Assembly: GCA_022702935.2 (NCBI GenBank)
Contig: JAKIML020000017.1
Span: 1 to 34,323 of the forward strand
Length of the DNA stretch: 34,323 nucleotides
From: Bacillota bacterium
GTDB taxonomy: Bacteria; Bacillota; Clostridia; DSM-8532
Direction: 5' to 3'
Part shown: in pieces, positions 1 through 7,093 of the stretch
How positions within the stretch are numbered: position 1 is the stretch's first letter
Layout of the letters: the number at the start of each line of letters is the position of its first letter
Position numbers and translations under genes: made by a program
Notes under the pieces: generated by a model
What the model was told of the DNA's origin: nothing
The model's input: the letters and a program-made list of their open reading frames with translations, nothing else
Database searches by the model: none

Positions 1-1
1 C

Positions 2-391
2 GGTTTATTTTTCATGAATCCATTGCAGGCCTTTGTCGTAGGCGGTATAGGAGCGTTTATCGGGGATTTTCTGTTCTATCCTGCACCCATGTTTGTCTCC
101 CTGGTTACACATGGACTTCAGGCCGTTGTAATTTCTCTGCTTTCGCATAGATTCATGAAAAATAAACCGCGCCTTGCATCGGGCATAGGCGTTGCCGTCG
201 GCGCTGTCATCATGGTGGTAGGCTACTCTCTGGGAAGAGCTTTTATCTACAGTACCCCTGAGTATGCTTTGCTTAAACTGCCTTTCCAGATACTTCAGGC
301 TGCGGTCGGCGCTGTCATTGGCATGCTGCTGTGCTGGAAGCTGGGAATTCATAAACTGTATGCCAGAATAGCACATACCGAACAGGCATAA
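2..391 (+). CDS. ECF transporter S component, 3' part (5' end outside window)
   Basis: Substrate-binding membrane subunit (S component) of an energy-coupling factor vitamin/cofactor importer; the substrate cannot be told from this part. The reading frame is open to the left edge (codons G-L-F-F before the first Met at 14), so I treat it as truncated by the window and not as starting at 14. Seen: about four hydrophobic segments and the pattern GGIGAFIGDFLFYP followed by a Gly/His segment (THGLQAVVISLL), typical of the middle of S components, then two more membrane spans and a short polar tail. A hairpin terminator follows at 461-500. No ECF ATPase or T component is visible, as expected for group II S components that share a central ECF module. 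The ECF S assignment is fairly secure; the subfamily is not. Confidence 0.7.
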   Translation, partial: GLFFMNPLQAFVVGGIGAFIGDFLFYPAPMFVSLVTHGLQAVVISLLSHRFMKNKPRLASGIGVAVGAVIMVVGYSLGRAFIYSTPEYALLKLPFQILQAAVGAVIGMLLCWKLGIHKLYARIAHTEQA

Positions 392-460
392 ACTCTCACC
401 ATCCACTAGGTTTAATTGCTGGGCAGAAGAAGCCCATCAGATACATTGCAACCCTCAACG

Positions 461-500
461 GGGCCAGAATGCATTCACATATGCATTTTGGCCCTTCTTA
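461..500 (+). terminator. Hairpin terminator after the ECF S gene
   Basis: A 14-bp stem (461-474 with 481-494, one G-T wobble) and 6-nt loop are followed by a short T-containing tail (TTCTTA). It fits the end of the plus-strand gene; the T-tract is weak. Confidence 0.55.
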
Positions 501-527
501 CAGGCATACAGTTATGAACCCCTGTTA

Positions 528-835
528 TCACTCCGACCATTTCATCTCATTGTCCGAAACTCCCAGTTTGCGGCATTCACTGCACACATAGTCTTTTTCG
601 GCCTGGTTTCCGATACGATATTTCAGAATCTTATCCTTGAATACAATGTATTTTATATTGCCTGCCTTGAATAAAAGATTTCTCCCAGAAGCAGCAGCTT
701 ATCGATCTCCGGCAGGGCAATATCAGCTTCCCATTTTGATATGGACTGCCGGCTGACATTACACAATGCTGCAAGTTCTTCCTGGGTCATTCCGCTTGCT
801 TTCCTTAATTCTGCGATTTTCTCGGACAGCTTCAT
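528..835 (-). pseudogene. XRE-family regulator, frameshifted
   Basis: The minus-strand frame from ATG at 835 (upstream GGGGGTG ribosome binding site) gives an intact helix-turn-helix: [20 protein letters not shown], then [11 protein letters not shown] and a third helix. It stops at 653, just after the HTH. Directly downstream, in another frame, the sequence continues as a plausible C-terminal tail running to a stop at 528-530 and containing a CSEC pair. The HTH is followed at once by this tail in a shifted frame, so I infer a deletion or frameshift removed the usual dimerisation/linker region. A truncated 60-aa HTH peptide could still be made and might bind DNA, but the gene is probably non-functional. 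Confidence 0.65.
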
Positions 836-983
836 AAAGAGCACCCCCTGTTTTTATACCCATAATAACCAATAATTCAGCGCCTGGCCACCAACTCCGA
901 AGTGCTTTTACGCAACTGACAGTTACCCGATTATTGGATTGCTCATGGAAACCATGAAAAACCCATTTTTCGCAGAAGAATAG

Positions 984-1025
984 ATAAAAATAACGCCAGC
1001 CACTAAGGTTGTGACTGGCGTTATT
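984..1025 (-). terminator. Terminator of the glycosyltransferase gene
   Basis: An 11-bp stem (989-999 with 1015-1025) lies immediately after the glycosyltransferase stop. Read on the minus strand it is followed by a T-rich tail (TTTTTATC). Confidence 0.8.
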
Positions 1026-1028
1026 GCC

Positions 1029-2231
1029 TTAGTTCAGGACATTGGCAATCAATTGAACTGCTTTAGCCAATCCTTCTTCAGCGCGAACTTTATAGCTTAT
1101 TTCCTCAGCCTTTTTCTTCTTTTCATCATAGGTCCGTCTCATATCCTCAATAGCCGCTATAATATTCTCTTCACTGAGTTTTCGGGCTGGAAGAGGCGAT
1201 ACAGCCACATTGATATCGCTAAGCTGCTTGGCAAATCCCATCTGGTCGAGAACATGGGGCACCGGTATGGATGGAATTCCGTAAACCATGGTTGCCGCAG
1301 CAGTACCAAAGCCACAGTGATGGATGACAAAGCATCCTTGCTTAAAAAGCCAGCTATGCGGCACTGAGCCACACGCAAACATTGTGTCAGGAAGTTTATA
1401 ATCCTTAAGTGTTTTCTGAAACCCTTGAATAATGGCACGGTATCCTGTCTTCCTAAACGCATTGATAAACATATCCAGCTTTTCTTTTTCGGATTTCTCT
1501 TCGAAAGACATAGCCCCAAGTGCCAGAATGATGGGTTTTTCGCCACGCTTCAGGAATTCAATCAACTTTTCATCCGGATGGTATTCCGGTTCATCTTCAT
1601 GCCAATATCCAGTCATTACATGCTGCTGTTCCCAGTAAGGATTCGGTTGCTTGACATATCTGCTTATGGGAATCAGGTTCAAATCCTTTGATATAAGTTC
1701 ATCTGAAGACTTTAGCATTGGTAATCCATAGACCTTTCTTATTTTGTTGTAGGGTTTTACAATCAGCCCGCCAACAGCATTGCTAATGATTTTGCTATAC
1801 CATTTCTGCGGCTTCAGCTTTTCTGCAATCATCTCTGTCTGAAGCGTAACATTCACAGTAGGTATTTCCAAAACCTCAGCTTCAGTGGCCCCCATCTGGC
1901 TGTGCGTCACTATTATCAGGTCTTTGCCTTTAGACGCTTCATAGACCTCATGCGTTGAGCTCTGAATTATTTTAAATACAAAGCGCATAGTTTTCAGCAT
2001 GCTGATGGCAGGATTCGCGAACCTTCCTCTTATGGACGCAGCCTCTTTCTCAATATCAATATCAGGACCAATGGGCACAAATTTCACATCCGCCTTTTCA
2101 ATCAACGCCTTCCAGCATGGATGTGAGCCAAGGACAGCCTCATAGCCGGCCCGGTTCAGTGCTCTGGCCAGATAAATATAGGGCTGAACATCTCCCCGGG
2201 TTCCCATTGTAAACATTGCTATTTTCTTCAT
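1029..2231 (-). CDS. MGT/UGT-type glycosyltransferase (GT1 family)
   Basis: Predicted cytoplasmic GT-B fold glycosyltransferase transferring a sugar from an NDP-sugar to a small hydrophobic acceptor (lipid, sterol-like compound or antibiotic); the acceptor is not predictable. Seen: N-terminal MFTMGTRGDVQPYIYLARAL, the GT1 signature of sterol/macrolide glucosyltransferases, and a C-terminal donor-binding region with HHCGFGTAAATMVYGIPSIP and the following D-Q-motif segment VLDQMGFAKQL. The 400-aa length is normal for the family. The start at 2231 is preceded by TCGGAGGACAAC, a strong ribosome binding site. The gene is monocistronic, with its own terminator at 984-1025. Macrolide-inactivating enzymes belong to the same superfamily, but nothing here proves a resistance role. 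Confidence 0.88.
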   Translation of the reverse strand: MKKIAMFTMGTRGDVQPYIYLARALNRAGYEAVLGSHPCWKALIEKADVKFVPIGPDIDIEKEAASIRGRFANPAISMLKTMRFVFKIIQSSTHEVYEASKGKDLIIVTHSQMGATEAEVLEIPTVNVTLQTEMIAEKLKPQKWYSKIISNAVGGLIVKPYNKIRKVYGLPMLKSSDELISKDLNLIPISRYVKQPNPYWEQQHVMTGYWHEDEPEYHPDEKLIEFLKRGEKPIILALGAMSFEEKSEKEKLDMFINAFRKTGYRAIIQGFQKTLKDYKLPDTMFACGSVPHSWLFKQGCFVIHHCGFGTAAATMVYGIPSIPVPHVLDQMGFAKQLSDINVAVSPLPARKLSEENIIAAIEDMRRTYDEKKKKAEEISYKVRAEEGLAKAVQLIANVLN

Positions 2232-2280
2232 TGCGTTGTCCTCCGAAAGATTTACTTCTTTCCCGCGCTAAGCGCTGGGT

Positions 2281-2463
2281 TCACTTCAAACGCATATAGA
2301 GCAGCGGATATGGTTTGCCCAGTTCATCAATATCGGTTCTTTGACACACTATAAGGCCAATATGCGCATAAAATCCTATGGCCTGTGGATTTTGCTCGTT
2401 CACCGTGAGCTCATTCACAGCATATTCGCTAAAATCACGTATTTGCTTGTTTCTGCTTATCAT
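2281..2463 (-). pseudogene. GNAT acetyltransferase, C-terminal remnant
   Basis: The 60-aa frame matches only the last third of a GNAT-fold N-acetyltransferase: ELTVNEQNPQAIGFYAHIGL is the classic alpha4/beta6 region (N-x-x-A-x-x-F-Y-x-x-x-G-F), and it ends with PYPLLYMRLK. The acetyl-CoA-binding R/Q-x-x-G-x-G/A loop and everything N-terminal to it are missing, and no ribosome binding site precedes the first Met. The promoter side of the plus-strand DUF2871 gene begins directly next to the break, which suggests a deletion or recombination junction. Confidence 0.75.
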
Positions 2464-2487
2464 AAATGATAGTATATTTATTGTGAG

Positions 2488-2509
2488 AATTCTACATCAT
2501 GCTAGAATT
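2488..2509. promoter_or_regulatory. Operator-like inverted repeat upstream of the DUF2871 gene
   Basis: Perfect 7-bp inverted repeat AATTCTA / TAGAATT separated by 8 nt, about 25 bp before the ribosome binding site of the DUF2871 gene. The position suits a repressor site or a 5'-UTR hairpin. No regulator can be assigned and no convincing -10/-35 pair was found. Confidence 0.3.
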
Positions 2510-2536
2510 TCTAATATTATTCATGGAGAATTAATG

Positions 2537-2971
2537 ATGAAGAGATTAGCGAAATTAAGTTTTATTTATAGTATACTGGGGCTGCTTCTTGGCGTTTTTT
2601 ACAGGGAGTTCACCAAATTGAACGGCTTTACAGGAGAGACTGTCTTAAGTGGTCTACATACCCATGTCCTGGTTTCGGGAGTATTTTTCTTTCTAATCGT
2701 ATTATTGTTGGAAAAATCCTTTGAATTGACGAAGCATAAGAAATTTAATACATTCTTTATAGCCTACAACATTGGTCTTTGGCTATCCGTTATCATGATG
2801 GGTGTACGCGGATGTGTCGAGGTTTTAAACCTTGATATTTCATCCATGATGGATGCTTCTATTTCAGGTATAGCGGGCTTAAGCCATATTATTATAGCCA
2901 TAGCCTATATCCTTTTCTTTCTGATATTGCTTGGCAGAATCAATGATATTGGCAGTAATAAAGTAGACTAG
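2537..2971 (+). CDS. DUF2871 family membrane protein
   Basis: Integral membrane protein of unknown function. Seen: about four hydrophobic segments and the family hallmarks GVFYREFTKLNGFTGET and SGLHTHVLVSGVFFFLIVLLLEKSF, then GVRG and ISGIAGLSHIIIAIAY near the C-terminus. The conserved His residues (HTH, SH) within membrane segments recall haem- or metal-binding membrane proteins, but that is inference only. I start it at 2537 (or the adjacent ATG at 2534), preceded by TGGAGA. The longer open frame reaching back to 2378 has no ribosome binding site and reads against the GNAT remnant. Length is about 144 aa, normal for the family. It appears monocistronic and ends with TAG. Confidence 0.8.
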   Translation: MKRLAKLSFIYSILGLLLGVFYREFTKLNGFTGETVLSGLHTHVLVSGVFFFLIVLLLEKSFELTKHKKFNTFFIAYNIGLWLSVIMMGVRGCVEVLNLDISSMMDASISGIAGLSHIIIAIAYILFFLILLGRINDIGSNKVD

Positions 2972-3061
2972 ATCATTAATACCCCTTTTATTGGGCAACT
3001 AGTAGAAAGGGATATTAGCACATAAAGTTAAGAGCTAAAATTAAGTTTTAAGCTGCTAAAT

Positions 3062-3095
3062 AAAAAGCCCGGCATCTTGAAATGCCGGGCTTTTT
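3062..3095 (-). terminator. Terminator, probably bidirectional
   Basis: A strong G/C-rich stem (AAAAAGCCCGGCAT with its complement, 5-6-nt loop) has T-runs on both strands. It lies between the end of the DUF2871 gene and the convergent end of the metalloprotease gene, so it can serve both. Confidence 0.88.
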
Positions 3096-3114
3096 GATGA
3101 GCAAAGAGCAAGTT

Positions 3115-3729
3115 TTATTTAAATCGAGAATTCACATTGGCGACATCAAAAGCGGTAGGTACTGTGCTTCTATATTTGATATATGTACTGGGGGCGATAC
3201 TTGGAATCATACAGCTTGTCTGCATTTTATACACACCCTCAGGATTTTCAAATGGGTGCTTAAGGCTAAAGACATGTCCTAATTCGTGTATTACGGTAGC
3301 CTTTGGATCACTCAAATTAGGAGCAAGATAAATAACACATTTTGCCCAATTACTGTATGGCTCACCCGTTCCACTATTTGCAGGGGCTCCAGTAGCGGTG
3401 AAATATGCTGTATAAGACGTACCGGTTGTACTCAGTGTGAAGACTACTTGTGCTGGGGGTGTATAATATGGACTGCTTGAGACTTTATAATATCCAACTC
3501 TTGCATTTACGTCATTATTTTTTGTCTTCTCTTTCCATGTGCTAAAAGCATCTTCAATAGATTGTGCGTAACCAGAGACAGACGAGTCAACTAAATAAGC
3601 AATATTCGTTATTGAAAAAGTAGGTTTGTAATCAAAGTAAAAACCAATTGAAGCACTAGATAATGTTGCTGTCAGCAAGACAATAGCTAAAAACAGTGGC
3701 AAAATAAATCTAAGCTTTGATTTTCTCAT
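3115..3729 (-). CDS. Secreted metzincin-like (matrixin-type) zinc protease
   Basis: Predicted extracellular zinc endopeptidase. Seen: N-terminal signal peptide (basic MRKSKLRF, hydrophobic ILPLFLAIVLLTATLSSAS) and the zinc site HELGHVFSLKH near residue 155, i.e. H-E-x-x-H-x-x-x-x-x-H as in matrixin-like metzincins; a downstream Met (SCMIP) may provide the Met-turn. The length of 204 aa is compact: one catalytic domain, no obvious long propeptide or binding module. The start at 3729 is chosen because AAGGAGG lies 6 nt upstream; the earlier TTG at 3747 overlaps that site. A near-perfect promoter at 3759-3788 and a strong terminator at 3062-3095 make this a self-contained transcription unit. Substrate unknown; roles in nutrition, competition or cell-wall maturation are all possible. 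Confidence 0.8.
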   Translation of the reverse strand: MRKSKLRFILPLFLAIVLLTATLSSASIGFYFDYKPTFSITNIAYLVDSSVSGYAQSIEDAFSTWKEKTKNNDVNARVGYYKVSSSPYYTPPAQVVFTLSTTGTSYTAYFTATGAPANSGTGEPYSNWAKCVIYLAPNLSDPKATVIHELGHVFSLKHPFENPEGVYKMQTSCMIPSIAPSTYIKYRSTVPTAFDVANVNSRFK

Positions 3730-3758
3730 AAAATACCTCCTTTTCAATTATTGGTGTC

Positions 3759-3788
3759 ATTATAACATTATCTGCCATTTGCTGTCAA
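3759..3788 (-). promoter_or_regulatory. Consensus housekeeping promoter of the metalloprotease gene
   Basis: On the minus strand TTGACA (3788-3783), an 18-bp spacer and TATAAT (3764-3759): both hexamers are perfect. It lies about 30 bp upstream of the start codon, giving a short leader carrying AAGGAGG. Confidence 0.8.
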
Positions 3789-4007
3789 GTTATATAAAAA
3801 TTATATTCTTTTCTTTTTGTTGCATTATTGTTTTGTTTTTGGAACTTATTACAAATACAAAAAATATAGTATGGAAATAGTAGGGCGACTTGACTCTTGT
3901 CGCATCAAGTAGAATAAAATCTCAAGCAGAACAGCCGACTTTTATTGACCACGACAAATACATATCGCACAGCGAATACGGTTATACCACCGCCTCAAAA
4001 TGGGGAA
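3789..4007. other. Intergenic region with an unrecognised plus-strand open frame
   Basis: AT-rich spacer. A plus-strand frame is open for 53 codons from 3884 to 4045 (contains EYGYTTASKWGI) and overlaps the 3' end of the next gene, but it has no start or ribosome binding site and I do not recognise it. It may be a gene remnant or chance. A short hairpin GCGAC/GTCGC lies near 3885-3903. Nothing else is supported. Confidence 0.3.
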
Positions 4008-5075
4008 TTAAGCATTCGCATAATGCAGTATCAACAATGCCCTGAAAGTAATATCGCAAGCCTTGCGCGTTTTTGATCTCCAATCGGTTTCCAGCCTGAA
4101 CCCACAGTATGGCCCCCACTCCTTTAACTCCAGTATTGGAGCATGACAGATACCTTCATCATCAACAGCGCTTATAATATCATCAACAGCCTCACGCAAT
4201 GCGGGAACATTTTTTACAATGCCACAGCGGGCAAACCATTCAATATACTCAAGCTGATATACTTCAGACCTGTTGCGGTAAGGGAAGGATATGGGACTTG
4301 GCTGCAAGCAGGTGACTTTTACAGTCAACCCCTGTGCCGGAAATGCTCCAAGGGGACCCAAGGCATAGCCAACCCAGGATGAGGGAATTAGATTGACAAG
4401 TTCCGGACGGTCTGTTTTCATCAGTTTAGCAACAGCATCTGAGATCATCCTTATATTCTGTTCATTTTTCCATGAGCTTGTATGGGCTAATATATCCAAA
4501 TGGTAACGGCATGGCCATTTTTCATAATCATTAAAAGCAAGCTGCTTCCCGCCGCGAATGGGATGGGTGATATCCAATACCGAATCAATCTCAAGAACAC
4601 GTTGAAAACTATCCAGCGATAATTGAATCTGCGGTGATATATCAATAACATCATCGTATCCGGCACGAGCAATACAAGCACAGCGAATCAGGTTATGCCC
4701 ATGTCCGGTTACCTTGAACTCATCAATGATTCTGCCTCTTGTATCATAGCACCAATCATCTAAAGGAACTGAAGCAAAAGCTTCCATGGCTCGTTTAAGT
4801 ACGGGGGTCTCCTTTTCCAGGGCTTTTTCGGCCAGGTATTTTGTTCCGCCCTCCTGTGTATCAAGGCCACCGTGAAGGCTTTTGCCTATCCAGCCATTGT
4901 CTTGTTGGCACGCAATAATCCGCTGTATCGTTTCTTCCTGCATAATTTGTTCCTGATACAGCGCTGCTTCATGGGCAGTTAGGTTATGTAAGATTTCACT
5001 TTTGATGCGGCGTTTAATAGAAGGGTTTGCGTTCTTAAGAAGAAAATCAATCATCTTCTGCTTTTTGCTTTTCAC
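4008..5075 (-). CDS. Conserved hypothetical protein, prenyltransferase/terpene-cyclase-like alpha/alpha toroid
   Basis: Function unknown. Seen: QQDNGWIGKSLHGG and PVLKRAMEAFASVPLDDW recall the repeated Q-x-x-x-G-x-W helices of alpha/alpha-toroid proteins (squalene-hopene cyclase, protein prenyltransferases), but the catalytic DxDD motif is not visible, so an enzymatic role is doubtful. No signal peptide or membrane span. Start choice: the longest frame begins at 5105 inside a hairpin that I read as the terminator of the upstream gene, so the likelier start is GTG at 5075 (GGTGG 6 nt upstream), with ATG at 5054 as alternative. About 355 aa. It lies downstream of the aldo/keto reductase on the same strand and could be expressed by readthrough of that terminator. 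Confidence 0.6.
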   Translation of the reverse strand: MKSKKQKMIDFLLKNANPSIKRRIKSEILHNLTAHEAALYQEQIMQEETIQRIIACQQDNGWIGKSLHGGLDTQEGGTKYLAEKALEKETPVLKRAMEAFASVPLDDWCYDTRGRIIDEFKVTGHGHNLIRCACIARAGYDDVIDISPQIQLSLDSFQRVLEIDSVLDITHPIRGGKQLAFNDYEKWPCRYHLDILAHTSSWKNEQNIRMISDAVAKLMKTDRPELVNLIPSSWVGYALGPLGAFPAQGLTVKVTCLQPSPISFPYRNRSEVYQLEYIEWFARCGIVKNVPALREAVDDIISAVDDEGICHAPILELKEWGPYCGFRLETDWRSKTRKACDITFRALLILHYANA

Positions 5076-5092
5076 TGAAAACCACCGCCATA

Positions 5093-5123
5093 AAAAGAAG
5101 TACATGGAAATATTTCCATGTAC
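5093..5123 (-). terminator. Terminator of the aldo/keto reductase gene, abutting the next gene's start
   Basis: A perfect 24-bp palindrome (5100-5123: 10-bp stem, ATAT loop) is followed on the minus strand by TTCTTTTT. This is a rho-independent terminator layout about 60 bp after the reductase stop, and it ends only some 20-45 nt before the start of the downstream gene. Confidence 0.65.
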
Positions 5124-5184
5124 CTTTATTATATATTACCAGTTGGTATTTTCAACCAAAATGATATCCGCTCATATCAATCCC

Positions 5185-6330
5185 CTATACCCCAAAGAGC
5201 TCAGCCGTCCTCTTCATTTTGTCCGAAACACCTACACCGAACGGGCATCTGCTTTCGCAGCCCTTACAGGCTGTACATTCTGATGCATGGTGTTCAAGCA
5301 GTTCATAATGGGATCGGATGGTCGCAGGAACCTCAGACTGCATTGTGGCCAGATCATAGTATTTGTTAACCATTGCAATATCAATGTCTGCGGGACAAGG
5401 CTTACAGTGTCCGCAATAAGTACACTGTCCCTTATAGGAGTGTAGCGGTGCAGATGCGATGACGGAAGCAAAATCCTTTTCTTCCTCAGATGCCGTCTCA
5501 TATTTCACTGCTTCATCGACCTGTTCCTTGGTATCAAAACCACACAGAATGGATGATACAGCAGGTCTGGTCAGTGCATAGTGAATGCACTGGGTAACAG
5601 TAAGACTGACGCCAAACGGCGATCGCTTCTCATCAAATAGTCTGCCACCGGCAAAGCCCTTCATGACAGTTATGCCCACATCTTTCTCTTCACATATCTT
5701 ATACAGTAACGCTCTGTCAGGATCTATGCCCCTAAGGCTATTGTCAAAATTCTCGGCAAACAGTGTATTAATGTCTTCGCTGGCTGGCAGCATATCAAAT
5801 GCGGGATTGATACTAAAAAGAATCATCTCTACATAGCCTGACAATGCCGCTTTGACAGCAACCTTCGGGTTATGGGAGCTTATACCGATATGGCGCACAA
5901 CACCGGATTTTTTAAGCTCCATAATATAATTCAAATAATCGGAGGATTGTATCTGGTCCCACTCATTCTCTGAATCCACAAAATGGATCATTCCCAGGTC
6001 TATATAATCGGTCTTCAGCCGCTCAAGCAGATCCTCAAACGCAGGACGGACATAGGCCATTTCCCGGGTCTTGTTATACTGTCCATCTTTCCAGATGGAT
6101 CCAATATGTCCCTGTATAAACCACTCTGAACGATTATCCTTTATACCCTCACCTATAATGTTGCGGGATTTGGGATCCCCCATCCAGCAGTCAAGAATAT
6201 TTATGCCTTTTGAGGAAGCATACTTGATCAGTTCAATGCTTTCTTTCTCCGGATGTCTCTCCAGCCATTCTCCGCCAAATCCAATTTCGCTGACCATAAG
6301 ACCTGTCATGCCAAGTTTTCTTTTTTTCAT
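5185..6330 (-). CDS. Aldo/keto reductase-fold protein with C-terminal 4Fe-4S ferredoxin domain
   Basis: TIM-barrel aldo/keto reductase-like protein (COG1453 type) fused to a ferredoxin domain; expected cytoplasmic redox enzyme. Seen: N-terminal MKKRKLGMTGLMVSEIGFGG, barrel segments TDYIDLGMIHFVD and VVRHIGISSHN, then two cysteine clusters CTYCGHCKPCP and CTACKGCESRCPFGV able to bind two [4Fe-4S] centres. Odd: where classical members carry D-T-A-x-x-Y-G, this one has LDCWMGDPKSRNIIGEG, so the catalytic Tyr appears absent, and the usual Lys strand reads WFIQGHIG. The canonical NADPH ketone-reduction tetrad is therefore incomplete and the chemistry may be flavin- or Fe-S-based. Start at 6330 is set by AAGGAGAGCGGC; the Met codons upstream lack a site. 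About 381 aa, usual for the subfamily. Confidence 0.87.
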   Translation of the reverse strand: MKKRKLGMTGLMVSEIGFGGEWLERHPEKESIELIKYASSKGINILDCWMGDPKSRNIIGEGIKDNRSEWFIQGHIGSIWKDGQYNKTREMAYVRPAFEDLLERLKTDYIDLGMIHFVDSENEWDQIQSSDYLNYIMELKKSGVVRHIGISSHNPKVAVKAALSGYVEMILFSINPAFDMLPASEDINTLFAENFDNSLRGIDPDRALLYKICEEKDVGITVMKGFAGGRLFDEKRSPFGVSLTVTQCIHYALTRPAVSSILCGFDTKEQVDEAVKYETASEEEKDFASVIASAPLHSYKGQCTYCGHCKPCPADIDIAMVNKYYDLATMQSEVPATIRSHYELLEHHASECTACKGCESRCPFGVGVSDKMKRTAELFGV

Positions 6331-6533
6331 GCCGCTCTCCTTCATTCTCATACCTAATTCTGGAGCAGTTAACCGTAACAGGGTACTTTAATTACATCTT
6401 CTGTTATCGGTCTTATCATACTCATAAAACAGATGTGTTGTATAAACATATTTTATCATACAGCCATAAGCCCCTGTATCCCTGGAGATATTCATGGGTC
6501 TAGTTCCCCGGCCTGCGGGAATCACGTCCTATA

Positions 6534-6944
6534 TTATACAGGCTTAACAATTCCTGCTTCGAACAGAGCTTCAAAGGTATTTACAGCCCCGCCATGCTCA
6601 GCAATCTTCCCATCGGCCAGTCTGTCAATATCAACGCCCGTCATCCGAAGCTTTTTACCGGTGGGTTTCATCCCTAACCACTCGCCCTGGTGCGTACCTT
6701 CCATAATGAACTCTGAGATTACGGTATCACCGTCAGTAAACTGACGAATAATTGTCATTTTTAAATCCGGATACGTTTTCCGAACCTCAATCATATGCTG
6801 CTTCATACCCTCTACGCCTACTGGAAATGTGGTATCGCCTATTCTCAGAACACAGCTCTCTGAAATGTACTCAGACACTTCATCCAGCAGATGGTTTGAA
6901 ACGACATGTTCATAGAAGTATTTAATTCTCTTCGCATTATCCAT
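6534..6944 (-). CDS. SnoaL-like ester cyclase family protein
   Basis: Small cone-fold protein of the SnoaL/NTF2-like superfamily (polyketide cyclase type). In primary-metabolism genomes these are mostly uncharacterised enzymes or ligand-binding proteins. Seen: IKYFYEHVVSNHLLDEV, GVEGMKQHMIEVRKTYPDLK and a C-terminal beta region with EGTHQGEWLGMKPTGKKLRM and GKIAEHGG, all matching the family pattern, in which an Asp/His pair lines the pocket. Start at 6944 (MDNAKR) is preceded by GAGAGGAG; the upstream in-frame Met lacks a site. 136 aa, normal. A promoter candidate lies at 7028-7055. The gene is separate from its neighbours, so its pathway is unknown. Confidence 0.8.
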   Translation of the reverse strand: MDNAKRIKYFYEHVVSNHLLDEVSEYISESCVLRIGDTTFPVGVEGMKQHMIEVRKTYPDLKMTIIRQFTDGDTVISEFIMEGTHQGEWLGMKPTGKKLRMTGVDIDRLADGKIAEHGGAVNTFEALFEAGIVKPV

Positions 6945-7027
6945 ATCAATGCTGCTCCTCTCAAATATTCTACGTCCTTGAGCCATCCGAAAGATACTGC
7001 ACAATCTTAATGAGCCTGTTATCTGCT

Positions 7028-7055
7028 ATTATATAAGACCTCATATAAAAATCAA
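7028..7055 (-). promoter_or_regulatory. Promoter candidate for the SnoaL-like gene
   Basis: Minus strand TTGATT (7055-7050), 16-bp spacer, TATAAT (7033-7028): a perfect -10 and a 4/6 -35, about 85 bp upstream of the start codon. Confidence 0.5.
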
Positions 7056-7093
7056 TGTTGACTATACAACCTCGGAAAATAACATTTGTACCA

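Noticed and set aside
1011-1367. Plus-strand open frames over the glycosyltransferase and similar opposite-strand frames over other genes
   Set aside because: They lack ribosome binding sites and recognisable motifs and lie entirely inside well-supported minus-strand genes.
3884-4045. Plus-strand open frame of 53 codons with protein-like sequence
   Set aside because: No start, no ribosome binding site, no recognised motif, and it overlaps the 3' end of the toroid-like gene. Chance openness is possible.
5100-5123. 24-bp perfect palindrome considered as an operator
   Set aside because: It is followed by a T-rich tract in the direction of the upstream gene, so a terminator explains it better.
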